Positions 33,607 to 44,345 of a stretch of DNA of 64,000 bases are shown here, piece by piece; within the stretch, counting starts at the first letter, position 1, and each line of letters starts with the position of its first letter. The notes beneath the pieces are model-generated. The model was not told the DNA's origin. It worked only from the letters and a program-made list of their open reading frames with translations, and ran no database searches. Source of the stretch: Cavia porcellus. Taxonomy: Eukaryota; Chordata; Mammalia; Rodentia; Caviidae. The DNA lies in contig NW_026947485.1 in NCBI RefSeq assembly GCF_034190915.1, positions 32,253,519 through 32,317,518 on the forward strand, given 5' to 3'. Made by a program: the position numbers and the translations under genes.

Positions 33607-34890
33607 TAATTTTCTGCCACATAATTCTAATGTACAACGTGCGTGCTCTCCGATTTTTAAGTAGTCCCAGGATATACTAAAACATTCTTTGTGTTGCGTA
33701 TATATATATAATTTGAACCACACAGTCCTACTGTACTATCAGTATCACAGGTAGATCTAAAAGATTTAGGGAATGAGAATGAGCATTTAGGGAACGCTAC
33801 TGGAAACTCCAGAAACGGAGGTAAGTTTCTCTTTTATGGACTTTAGGGGGAAGTAACTTCAAGTAAGTTAACTGTTTTGGGGAGCTATATTATAGAATTT
33901 TTACAGTGAAGACTCTTGTTAACAAAATTTAACATTGATTTCTGGTGGTTTTTGCTTATGTATTCTGTAAGTATAATGAATATAAAGTATATTTTGTTCA
34001 TTAACCAAAGGCTAACCCAGACCTTGTGTGTTTTATCCTTGTTTAAGAACATGGTTTGTCTTTGTTTGGATTCGTAGAAATTCTGTTTTCACTGTTAAAC
34101 TGATTTCTAGTGTTATTGTTGAGAATGGTAATTGTTTTTGTCATACAAACTTCAAACTAATTTTTCTGCAATAAAGAGAAGCTGTTGGTTTTAGATGACT
34201 GCTTAGGTTAGCTTAATGCCATGTGCAACGAAGATAGTATTTTCAGATGCTTTTGTGCACAGATTTTTGTCTCTATCTTATATTAGTCAGATGCAGTGGA
34301 CATGCCTGTCTTATTACTGTGTGTTTAATCTATTTAATGGATGCTTGATTGGAATTTTATTAAATTATCTTTATTGTGTATGTCATTTTCTTCTCTTTTA
34401 AGGAAAAAAACCATTTTATTAAATAATTTTTTCTTACTTGATAAATTATGTTGAAGATTTTCCAAATGTCCTAGTTGAGTTGATTTCTAATGTTCTGGAT
34501 TTTTAACTGTTTGACATGGTTATTTTTTTTAATTGCTACTGAGGATATGCATAAAGAAAATGCACATAAATAACTTGGAAAGCTTCCATCTTTGCTATGT
34601 AATAATTTGAATAGTTCATGACATTTTATTCTTTTCCTATCAGGTATAAAGCAATTCTAGAACCTTGTACACATTAAAGATAGGTCTTTGACACTTTTAA
34701 AGAGAGTCTTTTCTTAGTGTATTCATGTCCTACTATTTATGTTTCACTAGAAAATAATTCTTTCCCTCTAAATTTCCTAATTAGTGTCTATGCATGTCGT
34801 ATTTCTTACAATTATTTTAATCTTTTGACTATCTTTGATGTTTCCATCATTTTTGGGTTTTATGTTTTAGACTAGTTAAAATTCTTAATT
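33607..34890. other. AT-rich intronic sequence
   Basis: No gene or clear repeat recognised. Confidence 0.5.
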
Positions 34891-34895
34891 GGTAC

Positions 34896-34976
34896 CTTTT
34901 TTTTGTACCAGTAATTGAACTCATGACCTCACACTTCAGGCAGGTGCTGTGCTGCTGAGCTGTATCCCCGGCTTTA
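34896..34976 (-). mobile_element. ID-like SINE
   Basis: TTTTTTTTGTACCAGTAATTG, AACTCATGACCTCACACTTC, GCTGCTGAGCTGTATCCCCGGC; target phrase taattggta(c/t)ttttt on both sides. Confidence 0.85.
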
Positions 34977-35135
34977 ATTGGTATTTTTAAAGAACATATG
35001 TTAAAGTTGTAAATAAAGCTAAAATTTATTTGTAAGTGCTGAAGAAGACTAATCAATTTATTTCCTTTCAGTCTTTAGTTTTAATAATATAAATTTAAGG
35101 ATAAAACTTGTAAAAAATTTTTGAATTTCCCTAAC

Positions 35136-35222
35136 TGTCCAGGCTGAACGCAGACTTAACAGTCTTCCTGCCTTAACTTCTCAGAATACTGGAATTGTAA
35201 GTGTGCACCATCACACCTGGCA
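35136..35222 (-). mobile_element. B1-like SINE fragment
   Basis: GTCCAGGCTGAACGCAGAC, GTCTTCCTGCCTTAACTTCTC, GTGCACCATCACACCTGGC. Confidence 0.7.
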
Positions 35223-35715
35223 AATGTTTTTCCTATAATTGCTTTAATTTACCTCAGGTTTTAAATACATCTTTTTGGCTGTTGATTTCTAGATAATTTC
35301 ATCCTTAACTCAGTGATTGAGGGAAAATATTTCATAATTTCCAAGTCTTGATTTTTAATGGGAAAGGAAATATTTAATGGGAAGTAATTTTCCTGATAAC
35401 AGTAGAGAAACCCACTTTTCTGAAGGTTTTTAATGTTGTCTTTGAGGTAAGCACCTCATTGATTCCCATAAATTGTGAACGTAAGCGAAATATGTTTTCT
35501 ATAGAGTGAAAGATCTATTGTGTTTTTTTTATATGTAAATGTAGTTTGGCTGTATAATTAGGTATTCTGTATCTTCTTTTGCATATGAACAGATGTTGAG
35601 TTCACATAGTCTGACAAATTTAAGAGGAAACTTGTTAAACCACACTGTGTCTATGGTTTTGCTAATTTTTCTTATAAAGTCTTCTTTTGGTGATATTTGT
35701 CCTAAAGCAGTTTTT
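35223..35715. other. AT-rich intronic sequence
   Basis: No gene or clear repeat recognised. Confidence 0.5.
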
Positions 35716-35723
35716 TTTTCTGG

Positions 35724-35724
<1 letters not shown>

Positions 35725-35769
<45 letters not shown>
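35725..35769. repeat. (GT)n microsatellite
   Basis: About 22 GT units, directly adjoining the tail side of an ID-like SINE. Confidence 0.95.
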
Positions 35770-35771
<2 letters not shown>

Positions 35772-35845
35772 TTTTGTGCCGGGGATTGAACTCATGACAT
35801 GTTTGCCAAGCAGACACTTACACCACTGAGCTAAACCGCCAGCTG
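35770..35845 (-). mobile_element. ID-like SINE with a microsatellite tail
   Basis: TTTTTGTGCCGGGGATTGAACTCATGAC, CACCACTGAGCTAAACCGCCAGC; the (CA)n tract takes the place of the A-rich tail on the minus strand. Confidence 0.88.
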
Positions 35846-35909
35846 GCTTTATATATCTTATAGTTATGTTATTATCACAAATATGTGTGACTTTGTTTTT
35901 TTGGATTGA

Positions 35910-35992
35910 TTTTTTTTGACTTGGGAATTGAACTCACGGCCTCACACTTGCCTGGCAGGCACATATGCTGCTGAGCTAAACTCCCGGCCTGG
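35910..35992 (-). mobile_element. ID-like SINE
   Basis: TTTTTTTGACTTGGGAATTGAACTCACGGCC, CTTGCCTGGCAGGCACATATGCTGCTGAGCTAAAC. Confidence 0.88.
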
Positions 35993-36104
35993 CTTGAATT
36001 TTTTAATGCTACTTTCTTGTGTGACCCATGTAAGACTTTTAACTTTATAATCTCTTTTATTGTCATCATCATTATCATCACCACCACTACTTACTTTGTG
36101 TGTG

Positions 36105-36196
36105 TGTTGCTGGTGGTAGTACCAGAAATCAAATATCTGACCTTGTTTACGCATGCTAGACAAGTGCTATATCACTGAGCTGCACCCTTAGCTCTC
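36105..36196 (-). mobile_element. ID-like SINE, old
   Basis: GGTGGTAGTACCAGAAATCAAATATC, GCTAGACAAGTGCTATATCACTGAGCTGCACCCTTAGC. Confidence 0.75.
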
Positions 36197-36224
36197 TAAA
36201 TACTACTTTGACTTACGATTGTTA

Positions 36225-36720
36225 AAACTGTGATGGGTCTTTTTATGCCAGCTTGAAAGCTAACAAGTTAACCTGCCCTAATTGCATAGATTCCAGCAGA
36301 AGGCATGAAACTCCTGAGTCAGAATCTAAGACCTGTAATACTTGTAACAGTAACAATAACAAGCATAGCTTCTTATTTCCAGTAGCATCTGTTTCTACAT
36401 GCTATGAAGAGGGCCAGATAACATCTGTACACTCAGCGACTTGCATTACAGAAAAGGAATCCTGAGCTTAGGGAACATGAATCTTTTTATCTTGAGAAGT
36501 AGAAGGTCTGCTCTTTGCTCTGGTGTGGAAACTGTCTCTGCTTTCCAAGGCTATTTATTATACTGTCTTCAAAGAGCCTTGAAAAGTTACTCGAACTGTC
36601 CAGAAACAAGAGAAACGCATGACAGTTGTTTCCCAAGAAACAATTCCTCTTATTTGCCATGGCTTGTCATCATTGCTTCTTTCTGTTCTCTTTAACTCTA
36701 ATTTTAGTTTTGTTTTTCAA
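36225..36720. mobile_element. Probable LTR remnant, unclassified
   Basis: GATTCCAGCAGAAGGCATGAAACTCCTGAGTCAGAATCTAAG and the CCAGTAGCATCTG / CCAGATAACATCTG blocks look like an old rodent LTR. No terminal repeats identified; low confidence. Confidence 0.3.
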
Positions 36721-37476
36721 TAAGTAATACTGTGTGTTTCCATTGTTCCAAAGAGATCCAGAGAAATCCGTGTCTCCCTCTCACCTTAGTTCCTCAGTTA
36801 TCCTTTACAGTGATAGTCAATACTACCAGATTATTGTGAGCCTTCAGAGATTTTTAATACATGTGCAAACATTCGTACATATATTCTTCTTAAATATTTT
36901 CTATACCGCTATCCTGCTGTGTGTAATTTGTTATATCCTGGCCACTACCCCAAATGATCTTCATTGTTCTTCCTTATAGTTACCTTTTTTTCATAGGCAG
37001 GTATACCGCATTTTCTTACAGATGGACTTTTACATTATTCTTGATATTTTGAAGGTATGTAAGTATGTGGGGTTATTCCTTATAGTCTTACTTTGTCGTG
37101 GATGTTTATATTTTCCATAATTATCATATATTTTTGTAGATATTTGGGTCTCTATATGGACATCTTTTTCTCTTGTATTGATTTAATTGCTTAGTCCTGT
37201 TCCAGTGTTATTCTGTTCTTGCCAAGTTAGTTTTGTACTTCATCCTAATATTCAGGCATTCTACTCTTCCTTCAGTTTTCTTTTTTCTGAATATTTGTGT
37301 CATTTTTGCTTGATACTTCCTTTGCAAAATTAGAATTAACTAATTTTGAAGTAAAAATCTCTTCTAATATATTTATTGCCTTTGTTGTGTGGACTTTACT
37401 CATTTCCAGAGTTAGTAAAAGGCCATCATCTTTTTCTTCTAATTCTTTCAGCAAAATTGCTTCTTTTCTTTTTCTG

Positions 37477-37576
37477 TTTTTTTTTTTTTTTTTTTTTTTT
37501 TTGGTAATGGGGATTGAACTTATGACCTTGTGCATACCAAACAGGCACTTGAGCCAATGAGCTAAACCCCCAGTTT
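37477..37576 (-). mobile_element. ID-like SINE
   Basis: Long poly(T), GGTAATGGGGATTGAACTTATG, GAGCCAATGAGCTAAACCCCCAG. Confidence 0.88.
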
Positions 37577-38572
37577 CATGCAACTGCAATACAGTTAAAT
37601 TATTTTATAATATTTGCTCTGAATTTTTTGATTTCAACAATGTTTTTAATTTACATGCATTAAATTACATGATATGTTGTAAATTTCAGTGTGTTTTGAT
37701 GAAGCGTAGTGTCACATACTCATAATGTAGCATGCAAAATAGAATCACCACTCTAAAATATTCTCATATTTTGCTCTTTTTCAATCCTAGAATGTACCCC
37801 TGACAGCGATACAGTTTTTAGTGTCTCTGTTGACTTCTTTCATTTTGTTACATCCATATCATTTTGCACTTAATATTGGTTCATTTGTTTTTATCTCAAA
37901 TAACATTCCTTTGTATCCCATAGTTTTGTTCATACCTTCACTTATGAAGGGAAATCTTGGTTGATCGCTTCCAGTAGTTTTTGACTATTACAAACAAAGC
38001 TGTTATAAATTCATAAATGTAGGTTTTTGTGTAAGCTCATTTTAAAAATCAGTAGGTAAATGTGTAGCAACATAGTGCTAAAACAATGGTAAGGTTTCTT
38101 GGTTTTTTTAAAATTAAGATCATAGCTATTGATCATGATTGGGAAACTGACTTGATATTAGGCATTTCTATGTAAGAATATGATTTTCGTGCCCCATTTA
38201 GTTTCACTTTCTCCCCTGAATAAGGTTTTAAGGTTTATCAAGAACACTATATATGTCTGTCTTAATTTATTCCTAGGTATCATAACACATTATTATTTGT
38301 GTAAGTAATGGCCTTTGACTTATTAATAATAATGTGACTAATTTCTTAACTTTTTCAGTAATAGTTTTTCATAATCTGGTTTTCCAAGCATATAATCATG
38401 TCATCTGCAAATAGAGATTATTTTATTTCTTACTTACAAATGTTTATACCTTGAAATTCTTTTATTAATTTGATTGTTTGGGCTAGTGTGTCCAGAATAA
38501 TGTTACATGAAGATAATAGTTGACGTTCTTAATGGGTTTTTTAAATTTCATTGGGAGTGCTTCTACTGTTTC

Positions 38573-38680
38573 ATTCTTTTTTTTTTTTGTCTTTTTCCTT
38601 TTTATCGGTACCGGGGATCAAACTCACGACTGCCTGTTTGCAAAGCAGGCGCTTATGCCCTTGAGCTAAATCCCCAGCCC
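38573..38680 (-). mobile_element. ID-like SINE, young
   Basis: GTCTTTTTCCTTTTTATCGGTACCGG head, GCTAAATCCCCAGCCC end, 10 bp target duplication ctactgtttc (38563-38572, 38681-38690); inserted into L1. Confidence 0.93.
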
Positions 38681-39082
38681 CTACTGTTTCTTTCTTAACA
38701 TAGTGCTAGAAATCTATTGGCTGATAAAATTATCTTTTTTGAATCATATTCAGTGTTATGCTTATTTCAGAAAAATAATTTAGAAGGTTTTATTTCTGTG
38801 TTCTGGAAATACAATTATTTAAATAGGATTTCAATCATATACTTTAAAAGTGTTACTACAGTTCCTTGCAGCAGTATCTAGGCCTCATATTTTATTGAAA
38901 GATCCCTCTTTAACGACTGTTTATTTTACTTTATTTTTGCTCTGTGTTTGTTTTACTTTGTAAATTAAACAAATCTTTGACTCTTTATAGAAAACTGTCT
39001 ACTTCATTACCTCATAGAACACAGGAAAGTCATTGCTAGTGGATATTTATTTCTATCATAATGTGATTACTTCCTGAACTTG

Positions 39083-39246
39083 TCCTTTTTTTGTCCTACT
39101 GGGAACTTGAAACTGCTCAGCCACTGAACAACACCCCTAGTCCTTTTAATTTGGAACCAGGTCTTTCTAAGTTGCCTGGGCAGGATTTGAATTTTCAATC
39201 TTCCTGTCTTACCCCTGAGAGTGCTAGGATACAGGATCCTGGCTCC
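39083..39246 (-). mobile_element. ID-B1 composite SINE (B4-like dimer), old
   Basis: An ID-like half (TTTTTTTGTCCTACTGGGAAC, GCTCAGCCACTGAACAACACC) is followed at once by a reversed B1 half (CAGGTCTTTCTAAGTTGCCTGGG, CAATCTTCCTGTCTTACC, GTGCTAGGATACAGG). Confidence 0.65.
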
Positions 39247-39504
39247 CAATTTATTCTTAGTTTACATATTTGTGTTTGTACCTCCCTATCCTTTTTATTT
39301 TTAGCTAACAGTTGCTTTCTTTTGCCTTCCTGGGGGCAATTTGCATTTTCTAAGTTTAATGTTTTGGGGGTATTAGTTATTTTCTTTCATCTTTATTTTT
39401 CAGCATAAGTATGTAAAGCTAAGAACTTTTCTATGAAGATGTTTTAACTCTGTTCAATAGTTTCTGATAAGTAACTTTTAAAAAAGATTATCATCACTTT
39501 ATTT

Positions 39505-39568
39505 TTAAACTCATTATGCAGAATTGAACTCAGGGGCTCTATACCATTGAGCTATACTCCCTAGCTCT
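39505..39568 (-). mobile_element. ID-like SINE fragment
   Basis: GCAGAATTGAACTCAGGGGC, then ACCATTGAGCTATACTCCCTAGC. Confidence 0.7.
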
Positions 39569-39829
39569 GGAATATTTTCTCTAACACAAAAGTTATTTGA
39601 TAATATCTTTTAATATGCAAATGTTAAGAAACTACACCGGCATTGGTGAACCTATTGCATGTGCATTCCTCAGCAGACTGTATCATTGAAAGCTCTAAAA
39701 GGATCACTGCCATACACCCTGGTTTTGCCATTTATGTTTTAGTTCTAATGCATTTTCATCAGAAAATGTCTGTATTATTTCTATATTTTATAAATTTACC
39801 ATGATTTTCCTAATACATGACCATTTTTG

Positions 39830-40140
39830 ACAGATATTCAGTACTCGTGATCAATTTAAATGTTCTTTAATATCCATTTATGGTGCACTTGGTCTCTCTA
39901 AGATTTGAGTTAAAGTCTAGAACCCCTAATGTTTGTATTTTTTTGTCTAGTGCATCGACTATTTTTGCTTTATGGATTTGATGCTGTTACTGGATAGAAA
40001 GATTTACAGTTTTTGTAACTTAAATATAAATTGTATTTTTCAGTATTATGAAAGCTCCTGACTGTTTTAATAGCTTTTCCTTGAGTTCAACCTTCCTTGA
40101 TAATAAGACTGAAATTCATTCATTCCTTTAGTTTTTATTT
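39830..40140 (-). mobile_element. Old L1 ORF2 fragment
   Basis: TCTAGAACCCCTAATGTTTG, TTGTCTAGTGCATCGACTATTTTTGC and GATTTGATGCTGTTACTGG resemble reversed L1 ORF2 coding text; frames are broken. Confidence 0.45.
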
Positions 40141-41207
40141 GCCTGATATATTGTTTTTTAATTTTTTTTAGTTTGTGTTTTTTACTAGTACATGCTTGTA
40201 GTAAATAATGATTATATTTCTTTTGGGGAGTTGGTACATGTACATAATCTTTCCCCATTGTCAGTTTTTTTTTCATTGCACACCCCTTGCCTCCTTCTCT
40301 TTCTCATCATCTCTTGATCCTCTTCCCATTTGAAAACCTTCTATATCCTTCCACCCTATTAGCTATCACTAATTTTACTCTATGTTTTAGGCTTCATATG
40401 TAAGAGAAGCCGCAATATTTAAGTTTTTGGGTCTGATTTATCTCAGTTACCATTACAGTCTCAGGGTGCATCCATCTTACAAATATTTTGAGTTTTTTAT
40501 GGCACAGTAGTATTCCATTGTCTATAAATACCACATTTTCTTTACCCATGCATCTGTTGGTGCACATAAGCTTCCAAGATTTTCTATTGAGAATTGTGTT
40601 GCTGTAAACATGGGTGTGTATGTATCACTGTGATATGTCTTTTTAACTCTTTCAGGAAGATATGCAGAAGGAGAATAACTGGGTCAAGAGGAATTTCTAG
40701 TTTTAATTTTTTGAGGAATTTCCATACTGACTTGAATAGTAGTTGTACTAATTTACATTTTCACCAACAATGAAACAGGGTTCCTTTTCTCTAACACTTT
40801 ATCACCATTTGTTGTTATTTGATGTCTTGATGACAGTTATTTTTTGTGGACTAAGATGAAATCTTAATGTTTTAATTTGCATTTCTGTAATGGGCCAACA
40901 CATTGAACATTTTTTAAAAATATTCATTGACCATTTGTACTTCTTCAAAGATCAGTCTATTCATTTCAGTTGCCCAATTTTTGACTGAGCCTTTTACTTT
41001 GTTAGAAGAGTCTAGTTATAATGCGTTATGTATATAGTTTAGCTGTTAGTCTCCAGTCCAAAGAATAGCTGACAAAATTTTCTTGTTTTGTAAGTTTACT
41101 TTTTATTATGTTGATTGTTTCTTTTGCTGTACAGACACTTTTTAATTTGACGTGGTAATATTTGTCGAGTCTCGGCATTATTTCCTGTGTAATTGGGATT
41201 CTTTTCA

Positions 41208-41294
41208 CTTTTTTTGTTTTTGGTACTGGGAATCTATCTCAACCTCTTGCTTGCCAGGCAGCCAGTGTGCCACTGAGCTATATCTTTGGCCCCT
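41208..41294 (-). mobile_element. ID-like SINE, old
   Basis: TTTTGTTTTTGGTACTGGGAATC, CTTGCTTGCCAGGCAGCC, GCCACTGAGCTATATCTTTGGCCCC. Confidence 0.8.
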
Positions 41295-41357
41295 GGGGTT
41301 CTTTTTAGAAGTCCTTGTCTGTGCCCATGAGTTCAATAGTTTTACCTGTTTTATCTT

Positions 41358-41462
41358 TTTTTTTTTTTTTTTTTTTTTGTGGTACTGCGAATTGAACTCA
41401 CAACCTCACAACCTCGCGCTTGCCAAGCAGGCACTTACGCTGCTGAGCTAAATCCCTGGCCA
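41358..41462 (-). mobile_element. ID-like SINE
   Basis: Poly(T), GTGGTACTGCGAATTGAACTC, GCGCTTGCCAAGCAGGCAC, GCTGCTGAGCTAAATCCCTGGCC; ttttatctt occurs on both sides. Confidence 0.88.
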
Positions 41463-41867
41463 ACTTATTTTATCTTTAACATTAAGTTCTTGATTCATTT
41501 TGATTTCAGTTTAGGAGATAGTGAGAGATCTTTTGCTTATGGATTGCTAATTTTCCCAACAGTATTTAAAGAGGTGGTTATAGTTTCTTCATATGTTTTT
41601 GGGCCCTCTTACCAAAGATCAAGTAGTTGAATGTGCTTGGGTTTGTTTCTGCATTGTTTTGTTTCATTGATCCTCATGTCTGGTTTTATAACTGTAACCT
41701 TGTATTCTGCTTTTGCTATTCTGGGTCTCTTATGGTCCCATATAAATTTTAGGATTATTTTCTCCAGTTATATAAGAATGCTATTGGTATTTTGATTGAG
41801 TTTAATTAAATCTGTATATCAATTTTGGAAGTATGGCCATTTTGATAGTATTGGATCTGCCTATAGA

Positions 41868-42736
41868 AGTGTTGTCATGCAAGCCACAATGGGCTGTTGG
41901 TGTCATTGAAAGATATAAAAGGTTCACTATCATTGCCTTAGAGAAACAGTATCTTTTTATAGAGATCCCTTTCCTGTCCTTGTCTTGGTCTGAGAAGTTT
42001 ATATTTGTAATTCCATGCAAAGATTATTGGAATTCTAGCAAGTTAATTCTAGTCTACTACTTCCAATGCAGCCCATGGTGAGAATAAAGACACTTAGACA
42101 TATTTATACTTATAGGGGGCCAAGAGGTCCAACATCTGTCCAGGATGAAGGTTCATTGGAACATAGACCTCAACCCAGGGCCTAACCAGATTTTATTAAT
42201 TTGTGAAGAACGTAGTGGCTTGAAGATGAGTGACTGTGAGAATGGTGGGGAACATGTGAGTACTGTGAGGTAGGCTATTTAGGAGACCTGAAAGCACCTG
42301 TGCAATATGCAGAGAAGAGGAGATGCAGAAAGACCAATCTCCATAACACTGGTGAGGTAGCATTTAATGTTTGTTTAGGTGGTGGTGCTTCAGCTCTGGT
42401 GTGCACATTTTCTACCCTTGAAAGTCATAGCCTCTTATCTTGAGGCTCCAACAAGTTGACAGCCCTGGAGCAGTGGCTCTGCATCCTGCCTGGCTCAGCC
42501 ATGTTTTGATAGGAGTCACGGAGTGGGGGAAACCGCACCTGTTTCCTAGCTTTAAAGATTATGCATCAGCACCTTAGCTAGCCCTGTTTACATTGCTTAG
42601 AGCCAATTGAAGAGAAAAGGAAATGGCTTACTTAGCCAGCTCTGTACATTTTAGTACATGGAAATAAGGCCAAGTTTAGTCAAAATGGAGATAATGACTT
42701 CTTGTTCAAGGAGAATTGTCCAGGTGGTTCTCAACA
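41868..42736 (-). mobile_element. Insertion in L1 containing a probable solo LTR
   Basis: L1 ORF2 text stops at GGATCTGCCTAT (about 41867) and resumes at CTTTCTGTTTTCTGATG (about 42738). On the minus strand, 42736-42079 starts TGTTGAGAACC, contains an AATAAA-type signal (near 42200) and ends TTTATTCTCA: a TG...CA block of about 658 bp, the size and form of an ERV solo LTR. No coding region and no clear target duplication. The 41868-42078 part is unclassified. Confidence 0.45.
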
Positions 42737-43857
42737 TCTTTCTGTTTTCTGATGTCCTCTTCAATTTTCTTTTTCCTTTCATTTCCATAATAAATTCCTA
42801 AGTATTTAAATTTCCTTGGTGCTGTTGTGAATATTTGTTTCCTAATTTCATTTTCAGTGGGTTATTATTAGTGTACAGGAATGCTACTGATTTCTTTGTG
42901 TTGATTTTATATCCTGCTGCATTATTGAATTTATTATTTCAAAGAGTCTTCAGTGAATGTTTTTTGTTTACTAAGTAGAGGATTAAGTCATATGCAAATA
43001 ATGTGACTTTTTTTCCTATAGATATCCCTTTTATTTCTCTTTCTTGCCTAACTGCTCTTCCTGATCTTTCAAATACTGTATTGAACAGGAGTGGTGTTAG
43101 TGAACAACCTTGCCTTGTTCTTGATTTTAGAGGGAAGGTGTTCAGTTTTTACTTATAATAAGTGTTGGTCAGTTGGTTTGTCATTTAAGGCTTTCATTGG
43201 ATTGAGATGAGGTCCTTCTATACTTTTTTCTCAGGGTTTTTATCATGAGTGGATACTGGATTTTGTCAAGCATTTTCTGTCTGTTGAGATGATCGTGTGA
43301 TTTTTGTCCTGTTTATATGATATATTACATTTATTGATTTGATGTGTTGAACCATCCTTGAATCCCTGGTGTAAAGCCTAGGTGGTCATGATGTATGATC
43401 TTTTTGATGATTTGTTGCATGTTTTTTTTTTTTTTTGCCAGTATCTTGATGAGGATTTTTACATCTGTATTCATTAAAGAGATTGGCCCCTAATTTTCCC
43501 TTGGTTGGATCTTTGTCTGCTTTTGGAATCAGAGTAATGCTAGTTTCTAGAAATGCTGTTGAGGGAATACTTCCCTTTGAGTTTCATTAAAGAGTTTTAG
43601 GAGTATTGGTATTAGATCTTCCCTAACAGTCTTACAGAATTCAGCAGTCCATCTGGACATGGTATTTTCTTAGTTGATAGGTTTTTTAAATTACTACTTC
43701 AGTTATATTGACTGTAATTGAACTATTCAGGGTTTTGTATCTTCTTGTTTAAATTTTTGATAATTCTTTGTAACTAGGACATGTTTGTGATGTAGTTGCT
43801 ACTAATCTTCTGGGTTTTGGTAGTATCTGTTGTGATTTCACCTAGTTCTTTTCTTTT

Positions 43858-43994
43858 TTTTCTTTTTTTTTTTTTTTGAGACAGGGTCTTGCTATGTAGT
43901 ACAAGATGACCTGGAACTCTCAGAGATCCTCCTGCCTCAGTCAGCCTCCTAATGGGTGTTGGGATTATAGGAGTTTGCCATCATGCCTAGCTAC
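43858..43994 (-). mobile_element. B1 SINE
   Basis: Poly(T), TTTGAGACAGGGTCTTGCTATG, GATCCTCCTGCCTCAG, GTGTTGGGATTATAGGAG, CATCATGCCTAGC. Confidence 0.88.
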
Positions 43995-44263
43995 CTTTCT
44001 CATTGCTTATTACATTTATTTATCTTTTATTCCCTTTTTTGGTAAGACCTGTGTGTTGATTCTTTCAGAGAAACAGCTTTTCATTGCAGTTCATTGGTTC
44101 ATTAATTCTTTGTATTGTTTCTGTAATCTCAATTTTATTGATTTCTGCTCTGACCTTTATAATTTCTCAGCTTGTACTTTAAATTTGGATTTTTCTTGTT
44201 TGTTTAGGACCTTGGTGCTCAGTCTCATTTTCTGATGTGAGCATTCATAGCTATAAAGTTCTG

Positions 44264-44345
44264 CTGGGGATTTGTCTCAGTGGTATAAGCACCTGCCTGA
44301 CAGGCATAAGGTGTAGTGAGTTTGGTCCCTGGTTTTAAAAAAAAG
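44264..44345 (+). mobile_element. ID-like SINE
   Basis: GCTGGGGATTTGTCTCAGTGGTATAAGC, GTAGTGAGTTTGGTCCCTGG, A tail. Confidence 0.88.

Larger units (their letters stand above)
37010..38990 (-). mobile_element. Old L1 fragments (3'UTR and ORF2 region)
   Basis: Reverse-complement L1 text: ATTTGGGTCTCTATATGGAC (37140), TTTGACTATTACAAACAAAGCTG with GGTTTTTGTGTAAGCTC (37980-38040), then ORF2-derived TTATTCCTAGGTATC, ATCATGTCATCTGCAAATAGAG and TGTCCAGAATAATGTTACATG (38265-38515). Two ID SINEs interrupt it. No usable reading frame remains. Confidence 0.65.
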
